From NCBI GenBank assembly GCA_002439095.1, contig DJOT01000049.1:1-34841 (forward strand): DNA of 34,841 bases. The letters are read 5' to 3'. Made by a program: the position numbers and the translations under genes. The notes under the pieces were generated by a model that worked only from the letters and a program-made list of their open reading frames with translations, was not told where the DNA came from and searched no databases. Positions 1-7,117 of the stretch are shown piece by piece. Each line of letters starts with the position of its first letter. Positions within the stretch are counted from its first letter, which is position 1. The DNA comes from Bacteroidales bacterium UBA6431. GTDB taxonomy: Bacteria; Bacteroidota; Bacteroidia; Bacteroidales; UBA932.

Positions 1-45
1 TCAAAAATCGACGAAGTCGGGAAATAGGCATGTGTTGACGATACA

Positions 46-1239
46 CTACTTTCGGGTGCTTTGGCTTTGACTATTCACCTTGGCCGTCCTAACGAACCAG
101 CCGATCTTCGGGGTCATTGTGAAATCATCCGGATCCTCAAGAACGCCGACAATGCCGGCAACGAGTTCCAGCGGTGTCTCTTCCAACACGGTGCCATCCA
201 ATGCAACAACCTGATATTTAAATGGAACCACTACCGTTTCCGGCAACATGGTCTGCGTGATGTCCACTTTCTTTGGTGTCTTTCCTTTATTGTCGTAAGG
301 GAAGAATTTGAGAAACCATCCGTCGAACTTGGTCAGCTTAGGCTGGCGTCTTGCACAGACAGGCCCTTTGATTTTCCTGGGGCGGCTCTTGCAGACGATG
401 TCTTTCCAAAACCAGTAGTCCGGCCGCCCTTCGGCAGCCTTTACGAACTCCTGCAGGATGGGCTCCAGTTCCGAGGTCCACCAACCCATGCCAAATGCCT
501 CCAGTGCACGCGTTTTCTCCAAGACCTTGCGCCAGTCGTCCGGCGTACCGGTCAGTGTGATGGAGGGTATGCCACAGACCACATAGATAGCCAAATACTC
601 AAAATAGGGCTTTACCACATTCATCAGCGTGACCTCCGAGGCGATGCGCTCATCCGTTCCGGTAGTGGAGAAATCGGCGACTAGGGTCGTTGCCAGACCT
701 GGGTTGGTATACTTGTCGATCTCGGCGGTGAACCGGCCTATGACTCTTTCCCAATCGGCCTGCTCGGAGAACAGGTCATTCGACTTGACCTTCAGTTCTT
801 CCTTTCCTTCATGATTCACCAACACGCTTCGGTACTGCTCCGGTTTCTCATTCACAATATGGCTGAACTGTTGGCAGATAATCAGCCAGATGGCATCCGG
901 AGTCAAGACAACGGGGCGATGTTGGCACCACGCCTTCAGCAGCATCTGAAATACGACATCCTCTCCGAAATAATATAGGTTATCAACATCGGTAAAACTG
1001 TTGGTCAGGATTTTCGACGTCCAGTCAGAGAACAAATCGCCGTCTGTATTTATGTTCAGTTCGGAGGCCAATCGGTCTCCTGTCATCTCCCAACCGCAAT
1101 GGTCTTTCGGAGTGTCTACTTCGTCTACAGTAAATGTAATGCGCCCGTCTTCTTGGCTAAGAATAAACTGGGCAGGCTGGGCAGACAGACTTATGCAAGT
1201 AATGAAGCCAATCAATAAAAATATAAAACGTTTGGTCAT
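46..1239 (-). CDS. DUF4419 domain-containing secreted/lipid-free envelope protein
   Basis: The 397-residue product starts with a clear signal peptide (MTKRFIFLLIGF, small residues, then SLSAQ at about residues 17-21), so it should be exported. The rest matches my recollection of the DUF4419 family, whose biochemical role is unknown: a conserved stretch 'VLTPDAIWLIICQQFSHIVN' near residues 110-130, then GTPDDWRKVLEK and GWWTSELEPIL around 230-260. The signal peptide begins exactly at this ATG, which supports the start. A TAAATTTG promoter box lies only 7 bases upstream of the ATG, so the message may be leaderless. It follows the HepT gene on the same strand and sits in an AT-richer accessory block. 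Family assignment is by recognition of motifs; no function is claimed. Confidence 0.8.
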   Translation of the reverse strand: MTKRFIFLLIGFITCISLSAQPAQFILSQEDGRITFTVDEVDTPKDHCGWEMTGDRLASELNINTDGDLFSDWTSKILTNSFTDVDNLYYFGEDVVFQMLLKAWCQHRPVVLTPDAIWLIICQQFSHIVNEKPEQYRSVLVNHEGKEELKVKSNDLFSEQADWERVIGRFTAEIDKYTNPGLATTLVADFSTTGTDERIASEVTLMNVVKPYFEYLAIYVVCGIPSITLTGTPDDWRKVLEKTRALEAFGMGWWTSELEPILQEFVKAAEGRPDYWFWKDIVCKSRPRKIKGPVCARRQPKLTKFDGWFLKFFPYDNKGKTPKKVDITQTMLPETVVVPFKYQVVALDGTVLEETPLELVAGIVGVLEDPDDFTMTPKIGWFVRTAKVNSQSQSTRK

Positions 1240-1240
1240 A

Positions 1241-1260
1241 AGAACTCAAATTTACGCAAT
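1241..1260 (+). repeat. 20-base direct repeat, left copy
   Basis: AGAACTCAAATTTACGCAAT occurs here and again, identically and in the same orientation, at 2231-2250. The two copies bracket the MntA/HepT module and are 990 bases apart. Both contain the promoter-like TAAATTTG on the minus strand. Confidence 0.9.
1247..1254 (-). promoter_or_regulatory. -7 promoter box (TAAATTTG) for the DUF4419 gene
   Basis: Read on the minus strand this is TAAATTTG, a perfect match to the Bacteroidota TAnnTTTG -7 element. Only 7 bases separate it from the DUF4419 start codon. It lies inside the left copy of the 20-base direct repeat. I see no convincing -33 TTG at standard spacing, so activity is inferred from the -7 box alone. 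Confidence 0.5.
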
Positions 1261-1364
1261 TACTTTTGCAAAAGTCATCCTGACAATGAACATTTCGGTA
1301 CTGATCTTCCCTGAGATGCATTTTTGGAAATGTGTGATGAACCTGAGTCCGCTATGGCACGGAA

Positions 1365-1865
1365 TCAGAGTTCATCAATCTCATCCATGGTCAAGCCTGT
1401 GATATTGATGATTTCATCCACCTCATAGCCAGATGATTTCATCCGTCTTGCTGTCTGGACGAGGCTCTTGTGCACAGCTGATTCCACAACGGCCTCCACG
1501 TTTTTCTCCCATTCCACCCAATCAGTCTCCTCAATGTAACGAACCACTTGACTACGAAGAGGAGTAAGGTCGTGGTTGATTATTTCCCAGACAGTTGGGA
1601 GAGATATTCGGTAATAGTCATGCACGAGAACATGACGAAGCCGTGTGATGTCATTCCAATGGGTTTCGGGATATTTTTGCCGGAAAGACTTGGTGAGTTT
1701 GTACGCCGCCTCGCCAATGATTTCAAGATTCTTCACGACAGCGTAATACCTCATTTTATCATTTTCTAGCGAGGTCAATGTCTGGCCGTCAGTATAACTT
1801 GAGACATTGTCTATTGCTTCAAGAATATGTTCGAGCCTTGCTCTGTCTTTAAGCGCTTCTCTCAT
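1365..1865 (-). CDS. hepT: HepT-like HEPN ribonuclease toxin (DUF86) with C-terminal tail
   Basis: This is the toxin half of a MntA/HepT pair. Residues 1-114 look like a HepT/DUF86 HEPN domain, with the RX4HXY active-site motif at R77, H82 and Y84 (RHVLVHDY). In this family the Tyr is the residue AMPylated by the partner antitoxin, and the Arg/His form the RNase site. At 166 residues the protein is longer than common HepT proteins (about 110-145). The additional residues (about 115-166) end in ARRMKSSGYEVDEI...TGLTMDEIDEL, which resembles the C-terminal tail of Rpn-family (PD-(D/E)XK) transposase-like proteins. The ATG at 1865 lies 17 bases inside the end of mntA, so the two are translationally coupled. 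Confidence 0.88.
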   Translation of the reverse strand: MREALKDRARLEHILEAIDNVSSYTDGQTLTSLENDKMRYYAVVKNLEIIGEAAYKLTKSFRQKYPETHWNDITRLRHVLVHDYYRISLPTVWEIINHDLTPLRSQVVRYIEETDWVEWEKNVEAVVESAVHKSLVQTARRMKSSGYEVDEIINITGLTMDEIDEL

Positions 1866-2175
1866 ATATCAATAGTTTGTCTTTGTTTGCGCTGTCCACA
1901 GCAAAAGGGGCAAGTGTGCCTTCCTCAACAAGATCTACACTCCGGCCAAGAATCTCTTCAAGGTCGTTCCACATACTGAAGAATTTCAAGCCGACGGGTT
2001 GTGAGCGGTCAATGGAAACGATTATGTCGACATCGCTCAAAGGGGTCTCCTCGCCTCTTGCGAATGAGCCGAATAACCATGCTCTCAATACCGGTTGAGT
2101 CTTGAAATATTCGGAAATGGCGCTACTGACGTTTGCTCTGGTCGTAGGATGTGCGTATATATAGTCCTTGTTCAT
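1849..2175 (-). CDS. mntA: MntA-like minimal nucleotidyltransferase antitoxin
   Basis: The 108-residue protein shows the minimal nucleotidyltransferase signature GS-x10-DxD: G36-S37 followed by D48 and D50 (GSFARGEETPLSDVD), with a third acidic position near D81 (RSVDLVEEG). In characterised MntA/HepT systems this protein transfers AMP to a Tyr of HepT and so neutralises it. Gene order (antitoxin first) and the 17-base overlap with hepT are as expected. The start is preceded by a purine-rich TTAGGGGAAT. A promoter box lies about 60 bases upstream within the right copy of the 20-base repeat, overlapping the stop codon of the ATPase gene. Confidence 0.9.
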   Translation of the reverse strand: MNKDYIYAHPTTRANVSSAISEYFKTQPVLRAWLFGSFARGEETPLSDVDIIVSIDRSQPVGLKFFSMWNDLEEILGRSVDLVEEGTLAPFAVDSANKDKLLIYERSA

Positions 2176-2230
2176 ATTCCCCTAATATAACGTATGTTTC
2201 CTATAATTGCAAAAATCTCATGGTAAAGTC

Positions 2231-2250
2231 AGAACTCAAATTTACGCAAT
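2231..2250 (+). repeat. 20-base direct repeat, right copy
   Basis: Identical to 1241-1260. On the minus strand it includes the last two codons and stop of the ATPase gene (ATT GCG TAA) and a TAAATTTG box. Precise deletion between the two copies would place the ATPase stop codon next to the DUF4419 start. Confidence 0.9.
2237..2244 (-). promoter_or_regulatory. -7 promoter box (TAAATTTG) for mntA-hepT
   Basis: Perfect TAnnTTTG on the minus strand, 61 bases upstream of the mntA ATG and partly within the ATPase stop codon region. It could give the toxin-antitoxin pair its own promoter. No clear -33 element was recognised. Confidence 0.4.
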
Positions 2251-3381
2251 GATTCCAGCCGTTTCCCGACGCAACCAGATGGCGAAGAACCGGTCATATA
2301 CGATGATTTTACCGTTGAATTCATGCACGAAGTCGCGCTTCTGCAGGGCTTTGAGTGCGATGCCCACGCTGCTGGCTGCCGGCAGGCTGTATTTGCGGAT
2401 GAACTCCTGCGACATCACTGACGATACTCCTTTCTCCTTGGCGATTGCGGACAGAAGAGCTGCTTGATTGGTTGTGAGCGACTTGCAGTAATTGATGAAG
2501 GCGTCCTCCTGCTCGTTGATGATGTCCTCGACCACCTCTGCTATGACGGACTTGTCAATGCTCGCACCATTCTCATATAGGCGGTTGAGTATGCTCTGGA
2601 CATACCATGTCTGGCCATCGACCATGTCATAAAGATATCTGAAGTCTCCATCACCTATCTCAATCCCTTCCTGTTTCAGCCATTTATTCGCAAAAGCCTT
2701 ATATTCCTTGACATCTATGAGGGGAAGGCTCATTATCTGGGAACTCTGATAAAACGGACGCTTTGCGGACAGAAACATTTCGGACATAAGATGCTGGCTG
2801 CTGCCGGCGAATATGAAATAGATGTTCGGCAGGAACTGAATGTAAGAGCGGAGAAGTGCCTCGGCACCTTTTTCTGGATATTCCGCGATCTGCTGAAATT
2901 CATCGATTGCGATATATATCCGCTTTCCAGACTGTTTTAGATATTCAAATATGTGTTTCAGGGACTCTTCCTGCCTGTCGGGGGCAACTGCTATGGAGAA
3001 AGTCGGGATTCCGGTCAGTTCGTCGAATGAAACTGTGGGCCGGAAGTTGGAAAAGAATGACGTGATTTTTCTTAATGCCGCTTGGGAGAATGTATCGACT
3101 TGCCCAACAGCCGTTTTTGCCATCAGCTGGATGAACTGGCTCATGTTCCTCGTCGCGCTTATGTCCATGTAGAAGCATCTCGTGTCTGGCTCGTTTTTCC
3201 CAATCTGTTCAAAAACATGATGGATGAGTCCTGTCTTTCCGATGCGTCGCGGCGATATGAGTACGACATTGCGTTCATTTGCCAATGCTTTCATGAGCGT
3301 TTCTGTCTCTTTTTTCCTGTCACAGAAATACTCCGCGCCCTTGTAGCCATATATTGTGAATGGGTTCTTCAGCCTTTCCAT
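2242..3381 (-). CDS. AAA ATPase of the COG1672 / archaeal-ATPase type
   Basis: The product is a P-loop ATPase of unknown role. Seen directly: Walker A in ISPRRIGKTGL (about residues 40-50), Walker B in IYIAIDEFQQI (about 155-165), a sensor-like FIFAGSSQHLMSEMF, and a C-terminal winged-helix-like segment ending KIIVYDRFFAIWLRR. This architecture fits the ATP-binding proteins of COG1672 (PF01637-like), which are multicopy in Bacteroidota. I chose the ATG at 3381 (MERLKNPFTIYGYKGAEYF) over an upstream TTG at 3429, because that TTG is part of a perfect -7 promoter box and would lie upstream of the transcription start. The leader contains two tandem 14-base repeats. 379 residues. Confidence 0.82.
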   Translation of the reverse strand: MERLKNPFTIYGYKGAEYFCDRKKETETLMKALANERNVVLISPRRIGKTGLIHHVFEQIGKNEPDTRCFYMDISATRNMSQFIQLMAKTAVGQVDTFSQAALRKITSFFSNFRPTVSFDELTGIPTFSIAVAPDRQEESLKHIFEYLKQSGKRIYIAIDEFQQIAEYPEKGAEALLRSYIQFLPNIYFIFAGSSQHLMSEMFLSAKRPFYQSSQIMSLPLIDVKEYKAFANKWLKQEGIEIGDGDFRYLYDMVDGQTWYVQSILNRLYENGASIDKSVIAEVVEDIINEQEDAFINYCKSLTTNQAALLSAIAKEKGVSSVMSQEFIRKYSLPAASSVGIALKALQKRDFVHEFNGKIIVYDRFFAIWLRRETAGIIA

Positions 3382-3387
3382 ATCATG

Positions 3388-3420
3388 TGTTACATGTATT
3401 ATGTTACATGTTTTATGTAA
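3388..3420 (-). repeat. 14-base tandem repeat in the ATPase leader, possible operator
   Basis: On the plus strand TGTTACATGTATTA (3388-3401) is followed directly by TGTTACATGTTTTA (3402-3415) and a partial third unit TGTAA. Each unit contains the palindrome ACATGT. The array occupies almost the entire leader between the -7 box and the ATPase start codon, so it is well placed to bind a repressor. That role is inferred. Confidence 0.6.
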
Positions 3421-3426
3421 TAGCTG

Positions 3427-3434
3427 CAAAGATA
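3427..3434 (-). promoter_or_regulatory. -7 promoter box (TATCTTTG) for the ATPase gene
   Basis: Minus-strand TATCTTTG matches TAnnTTTG and lies 45 bases upstream of the chosen ATG. It rules out the TTG start at 3429. Confidence 0.6.
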
Positions 3435-3465
3435 AGGCGTAAATGTCAAAAAATCAATACATCAT

Positions 3466-3497
3466 CAACAAAGGCCTCTGCCAAAAAGGCAGAAGCC
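3466..3497 (-). terminator. Intrinsic-type terminator after parC
   Basis: On the minus strand a 10-bp stem (arms 3488-3497 and 3473-3482, one T-G wobble) closes a loop of five T and is followed by a short T-rich run. It lies just past the parC stop codon and would end the exbB-parC transcript. Confidence 0.65.
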
Positions 3498-3519
3498 CTT
3501 ATTCGATATATCCTTTCCG

Positions 3520-6228
3520 TCAGAAGAGGGTTGGTTCCTCGAAGGTCTCGTCATCGTCCGGGAGATCCGGGAGGGCGTCGGTGCCGAGGTCTGAGTCGTC
3601 CGGCATCTCGAGCTCTATCGGAGTATCCTGTCCGTCTTCTTCCGGCTTGTTGTCGTCCTCCTTGACAAGCGGCTCTATGAAGCGGACTGATTTGACCTCG
3701 CCCTTGGCGGCGCATTTCTTGCCCTTGGCGGCATAGCCTTTCTTGCCGATCCACTCTTCCGCATCGACATCTTCCGGCTGCTTGTCCTCCATCTTCCAGC
3801 TGATCTCGTACTGAGGATGAAGATCATCGCTCAGCTCGACCAGATATGACTTCGGATTGTCGGAGATGAAACTCAGCGGAGTGTTGTCGCTGACAACGAA
3901 TGAGAACCGCTTGACATAGAAGCTCTTGCTCTCCCCGTCCCAGTACAGGGCGGTGAAAGTCTTGTCAGGGTCGAACTTCTCGATGCGGAGAAGGTCACCC
4001 TGGTAGCGGTTGACCAGCTCGTAGGAAGTCGTATAGAAAGTGCCGTTACGGAACACCGCGAGTACCTTGCTGTCCGCCTCGAACTTGCCGAGGTACAGGC
4101 CGTGGGCATCGTCGTTGAGCTTCTGGATGTCAGGATCGAACCAGATGTCCTTTCCTTCTATGGTGCTGATGCCCTTGCTGCGGAGAGAGATCTTCTGTAT
4201 GACGTTCTTGCTGACCAGGTTGCCGCGGGCGGTCTTGCTCTTGATGGCAAGGGTGGAGAAGTCGTACTCGAAACTGGTCTTCTTGAGCTTCGGACGCGGG
4301 CGCAGCTGCACGCGGACGGTCTCGGCCTCCCCGTTGTGGTTGGCGGAGAACCAGACTATCTGGGATCCCGGTTCGCCTGTGGTGATGTCGTACTCCTTGT
4401 CGCGCGTCACGGATGTGACGGCGAAGCGCTTGGCGTAGTAGATCGATGTCTTGCCCTCGCGGTAGATGACATTGTAGATGGTACGGTTGTCACCGCGGTT
4501 GAAGACGTTGACATACAGGAGGTCCTTGCCGAAGAAGGCTTTGTCCTCCACCTTGGTGATGCGGTATTTGCCGTCCTTGCTGATGACGATCACCTCGGAG
4601 AGGTCGGAACAGTCGCAGATGTATTCGCCCCCGTCGTCTTTCTTGAGACCGATGCCCACGAAGCCTTCCGCGAGGTTGGCCTGGAGACGTGCGTTGTTGT
4701 TGACCACCTTGGTGGCGGTGATGGTCTCGAATCCGGCGAGTTCGGTGCGGCGGGGGAAGTCCTTGCCGTATTTTTTCTTGAGGGCGGTGAACCAGTCGAT
4801 GGTGTAGCGGTCGATGTGGTCGATGTTTTCCTGCACTGAGGACATCTCCTCCTCGATGCTGCGGATCTTCTCGTCTATCACCTTGGTGTCGAACTTGGAG
4901 ATCTTCCTGACCGGTTTCTCCACGAGACGCAGGATGTCCTCCATCTGGATCTCACGGCGCAGGAGTTCCTGATATTCTTTCATCTTGGCGAACACGTCCC
5001 CGATCTGGGTCTCCCAGTCCTTCTGATCCTGCTCGAGAACCTTGTAGATGCGGTTCTCAAAGAATATCCTTTCAAGGGAGGTGTAATGCCAGTCGTTCTC
5101 CAGTTCTCCCATCCTTATGCGGAGCTCCTGCAGGAGGATGTCCCGGGTGTGGAAAGTGCTGTATTCCAAGATGTCGTGGACTGTGAGGAACTGCGGCTTG
5201 TTGTCCTTGATGACGCAGGCATTGGGGGCGATGTTGTACTCGCAGTCTGTGAAAGCGTAGAGCGCGTCTATGGTCTTGTCCGGAGATACGTCGTTCGGGA
5301 GATGGATGACTATGTCCACCTTGTCTGTGGTCATGTCCTCAATCTTGCGTATCTTGATCTTCCCCTTGTCCTTGGCCTTGAGGATGGAGTCTATCAGGTC
5401 GCGGGTGTATTTCCCGTAAGGGATCTCGGTGATGGCGATGGTGTTCTTGTCGATCTTCTCGATGCGGGCGCGCACCTTGACATTGCCGCCGCGCTTGCCC
5501 TGCATATACTTGCTGCAGTCGGCGAAACCGCCGGTAGGGAAGTCCGGATACAGTTCATACTCACGTCCTTCCAGAATTGCCACGGAAGCGTCCAGAAGTT
5601 CGTTGAAGTTGTGGGGTAGTATCTTGGAAGCGAGTCCGACTCCGATGCCCTCCGTGCCCTGGGCGAGCAGGAGAGGGAATCGTACCGGGAGTTCGGTCGG
5701 CTCCTGATTGCGCCCGTCGTAAGAGTTCATCCACCGGGTAACCTTCGGGTCGAACACGACTTCCTTGGCAAACTTGCTCAGCCTGGCCTCGATGTATCGA
5801 GGTGCGGCGTTGGAGTCGCCGGTGAGGATGTTTCCCCAGTTTCCTTGACAGTCAACGGTGAATCCCTTCTGCCCGAGTTGGACGAGTGCACCGAGGATGG
5901 ACTGGTCGCCGTGGGGATGGTACTGCATGGCCTGACCGACGATGTTGGCCACCTTGGTATAGGCCCCGTCATCCATCTTGTACATCGCGTGCAGGACACG
6001 CCTCTGTACCGGCTTCAGCCCGTCTATGATATGGGGCACAGCGCGGTGCAGGATTACGTAGGAGGCATAGTCAAGATACCAGTCCTTGAACATCCCGGAG
6101 AGTTTGAACTTATGCGCGTCCCTCTCCAGCAGCCGGTCGTACCTGCCGCTTTCTGCTCCGTTGTCTTCAACCGGTGCCCCTTCTTCCTCGATGATTTCCT
6201 CTTCCGTTGTGATGTTCTCGTCTTCCAT
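3520..6228 (-). CDS. parC: DNA topoisomerase IV subunit A (GyrA/ParC family)
   Basis: The 902-residue protein is a type IIA topoisomerase A subunit, which cuts and rejoins DNA to decatenate chromosomes with ParE. Motifs seen: GLKPVQRRVLHAMYKM (about 70-84), QYHPHGDQS (102-110), and the catalytic Tyr145 in APRYIEARL. A C-terminal beta-pinwheel-like half and a very acidic tail (about the last 70 residues) follow. Length and the N-terminal 'FKDWYLDYASYVILHRAVPHIIDGLKP' fit Bacteroidota ParC rather than GyrA. At the positions equivalent to E. coli GyrA Ser83 and Asp87 the residues read Gln109 and Gly113, so the usual quinolone contacts are absent. It is the last gene of its operon, 7 bases after era. 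No parE is adjacent. Confidence 0.93.
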   Translation of the reverse strand: MEDENITTEEEIIEEEGAPVEDNGAESGRYDRLLERDAHKFKLSGMFKDWYLDYASYVILHRAVPHIIDGLKPVQRRVLHAMYKMDDGAYTKVANIVGQAMQYHPHGDQSILGALVQLGQKGFTVDCQGNWGNILTGDSNAAPRYIEARLSKFAKEVVFDPKVTRWMNSYDGRNQEPTELPVRFPLLLAQGTEGIGVGLASKILPHNFNELLDASVAILEGREYELYPDFPTGGFADCSKYMQGKRGGNVKVRARIEKIDKNTIAITEIPYGKYTRDLIDSILKAKDKGKIKIRKIEDMTTDKVDIVIHLPNDVSPDKTIDALYAFTDCEYNIAPNACVIKDNKPQFLTVHDILEYSTFHTRDILLQELRIRMGELENDWHYTSLERIFFENRIYKVLEQDQKDWETQIGDVFAKMKEYQELLRREIQMEDILRLVEKPVRKISKFDTKVIDEKIRSIEEEMSSVQENIDHIDRYTIDWFTALKKKYGKDFPRRTELAGFETITATKVVNNNARLQANLAEGFVGIGLKKDDGGEYICDCSDLSEVIVISKDGKYRITKVEDKAFFGKDLLYVNVFNRGDNRTIYNVIYREGKTSIYYAKRFAVTSVTRDKEYDITTGEPGSQIVWFSANHNGEAETVRVQLRPRPKLKKTSFEYDFSTLAIKSKTARGNLVSKNVIQKISLRSKGISTIEGKDIWFDPDIQKLNDDAHGLYLGKFEADSKVLAVFRNGTFYTTSYELVNRYQGDLLRIEKFDPDKTFTALYWDGESKSFYVKRFSFVVSDNTPLSFISDNPKSYLVELSDDLHPQYEISWKMEDKQPEDVDAEEWIGKKGYAAKGKKCAAKGEVKSVRFIEPLVKEDDNKPEEDGQDTPIELEMPDDSDLGTDALPDLPDDDETFEEPTLF

Positions 6229-6235
6229 TGTATTT

Positions 6236-7117
6236 TTACTCCTCGTATCCGAATTTTCTCAGTTCTTTCCTGCTCTCCCTCCAGTCCGGGTCCGTCTTGA
6301 CATACATGCTCAGGAAGACTTTCTTCTGGAAGAAGTCCTCCATCTCGATGCGTGCCTGGGTGCCTGTGCGTTTGAGGGCGGCGCCCTTCTTGCCTATGAT
6401 GATGCCCTTTTGGGATTCCCTCATCACATATATCACGGCGCTGATGTCGTAGCGCTCGGCTCCCTCCTTGAAGCTCTCAATCTCCACCTCGCAACTGTAT
6501 GGGATCTCCTCCTTGTAGTTGAGCAGGATCTTCTCCCTTATGATTTCCGAGGCGAAGAAACGGAGATTCTTGTCGGTGAAAGCGTCCTTGTCAAACCATG
6601 GAGGGCACTCCGGCAGCCTTTCCTTGACCGCTTCAAGCACACTGTCGAGGTTGAACCGCTCCTGCGCCGAGACGGGTATGACAATCGCCCCGGGGAGCTG
6701 TTTTTTCCAATAGTCCATCAGTTCCAGGACCTTGGCCTGTGAACTCAGGTCTATCTTATTGAGCACCACGATGACAGGGCAGTCAATACGGCCGAGCTTC
6801 TCTATGTATTCCGCGTTCTTGTCGGCGGTCTCCACCGTGTCCGTGACATAGAGGATGATGTCGGCATCGCCCAAAGCCCCGTCCACAAACTTCATCATGT
6901 TTTCCTGAAGCCTGTAGCCGGGCTTGAGTATGCCGGGGGTGTCGGAGTAGACGATCTGCCAGTCCTCTCCGTTGACTATACCCATAATCCTGTGCCGGGT
7001 CGTCTGCGCCTTTGCCGTCACGATGGAGAGTTTCTCTCCCACCAGGGCGTTCATCAGCGTCGACTTCCCGACATTAGGATTACCTATTATATTTACGAAT
7101 CCCGAGCGGTGAGCCAT
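6236..7117 (-). CDS. era: GTPase Era, 16S rRNA-binding ribosome assembly factor
   Basis: The 293-residue protein has all GTPase motifs: GNPNVGKST (12-20), DTPG (59-62) and NKID (120-123). A C-terminal KH domain follows with the GxxG-type loop IGKKG (241-245). Era binds the 3' end of 16S rRNA and assists 30S maturation. Length matches the family. The ATG shares its A with the TAA stop of rluB (TAATG), so translation should be coupled. It lies between rluB and parC. Confidence 0.97.
   Translation of the reverse strand: MAHRSGFVNIIGNPNVGKSTLMNALVGEKLSIVTAKAQTTRHRIMGIVNGEDWQIVYSDTPGILKPGYRLQENMMKFVDGALGDADIILYVTDTVETADKNAEYIEKLGRIDCPVIVVLNKIDLSSQAKVLELMDYWKKQLPGAIVIPVSAQERFNLDSVLEAVKERLPECPPWFDKDAFTDKNLRFFASEIIREKILLNYKEEIPYSCEVEIESFKEGAERYDISAVIYVMRESQKGIIIGKKGAALKRTGTQARIEMEDFFQKKVFLSMYVKTDPDWRESRKELRKFGYEE

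Noticed and set aside
1..45. Left edge
   Set aside because: Only a 4-bp stem (CGAC-GAA-GTCG) is visible; too short to call a terminator for the DUF4419 gene.
1335..1364. Weak hairpin (CATTT..AAATG) after hepT as a terminator
   Set aside because: The stem is about five AT-rich pairs and there is no T run on the minus strand.
3379..3429. Upstream TTG start for the ATPase at 3429
   Set aside because: The TTG belongs to a perfect TATCTTTG promoter box, so it would not be transcribed; the ATG at 3381 begins the conserved sequence.
4102..4839. 245-codon plus-strand ORF opposite parC
   Set aside because: It is antisense to a well-conserved topoisomerase region, and its product is a biased Val/Asp/Gly-rich sequence without family resemblance.
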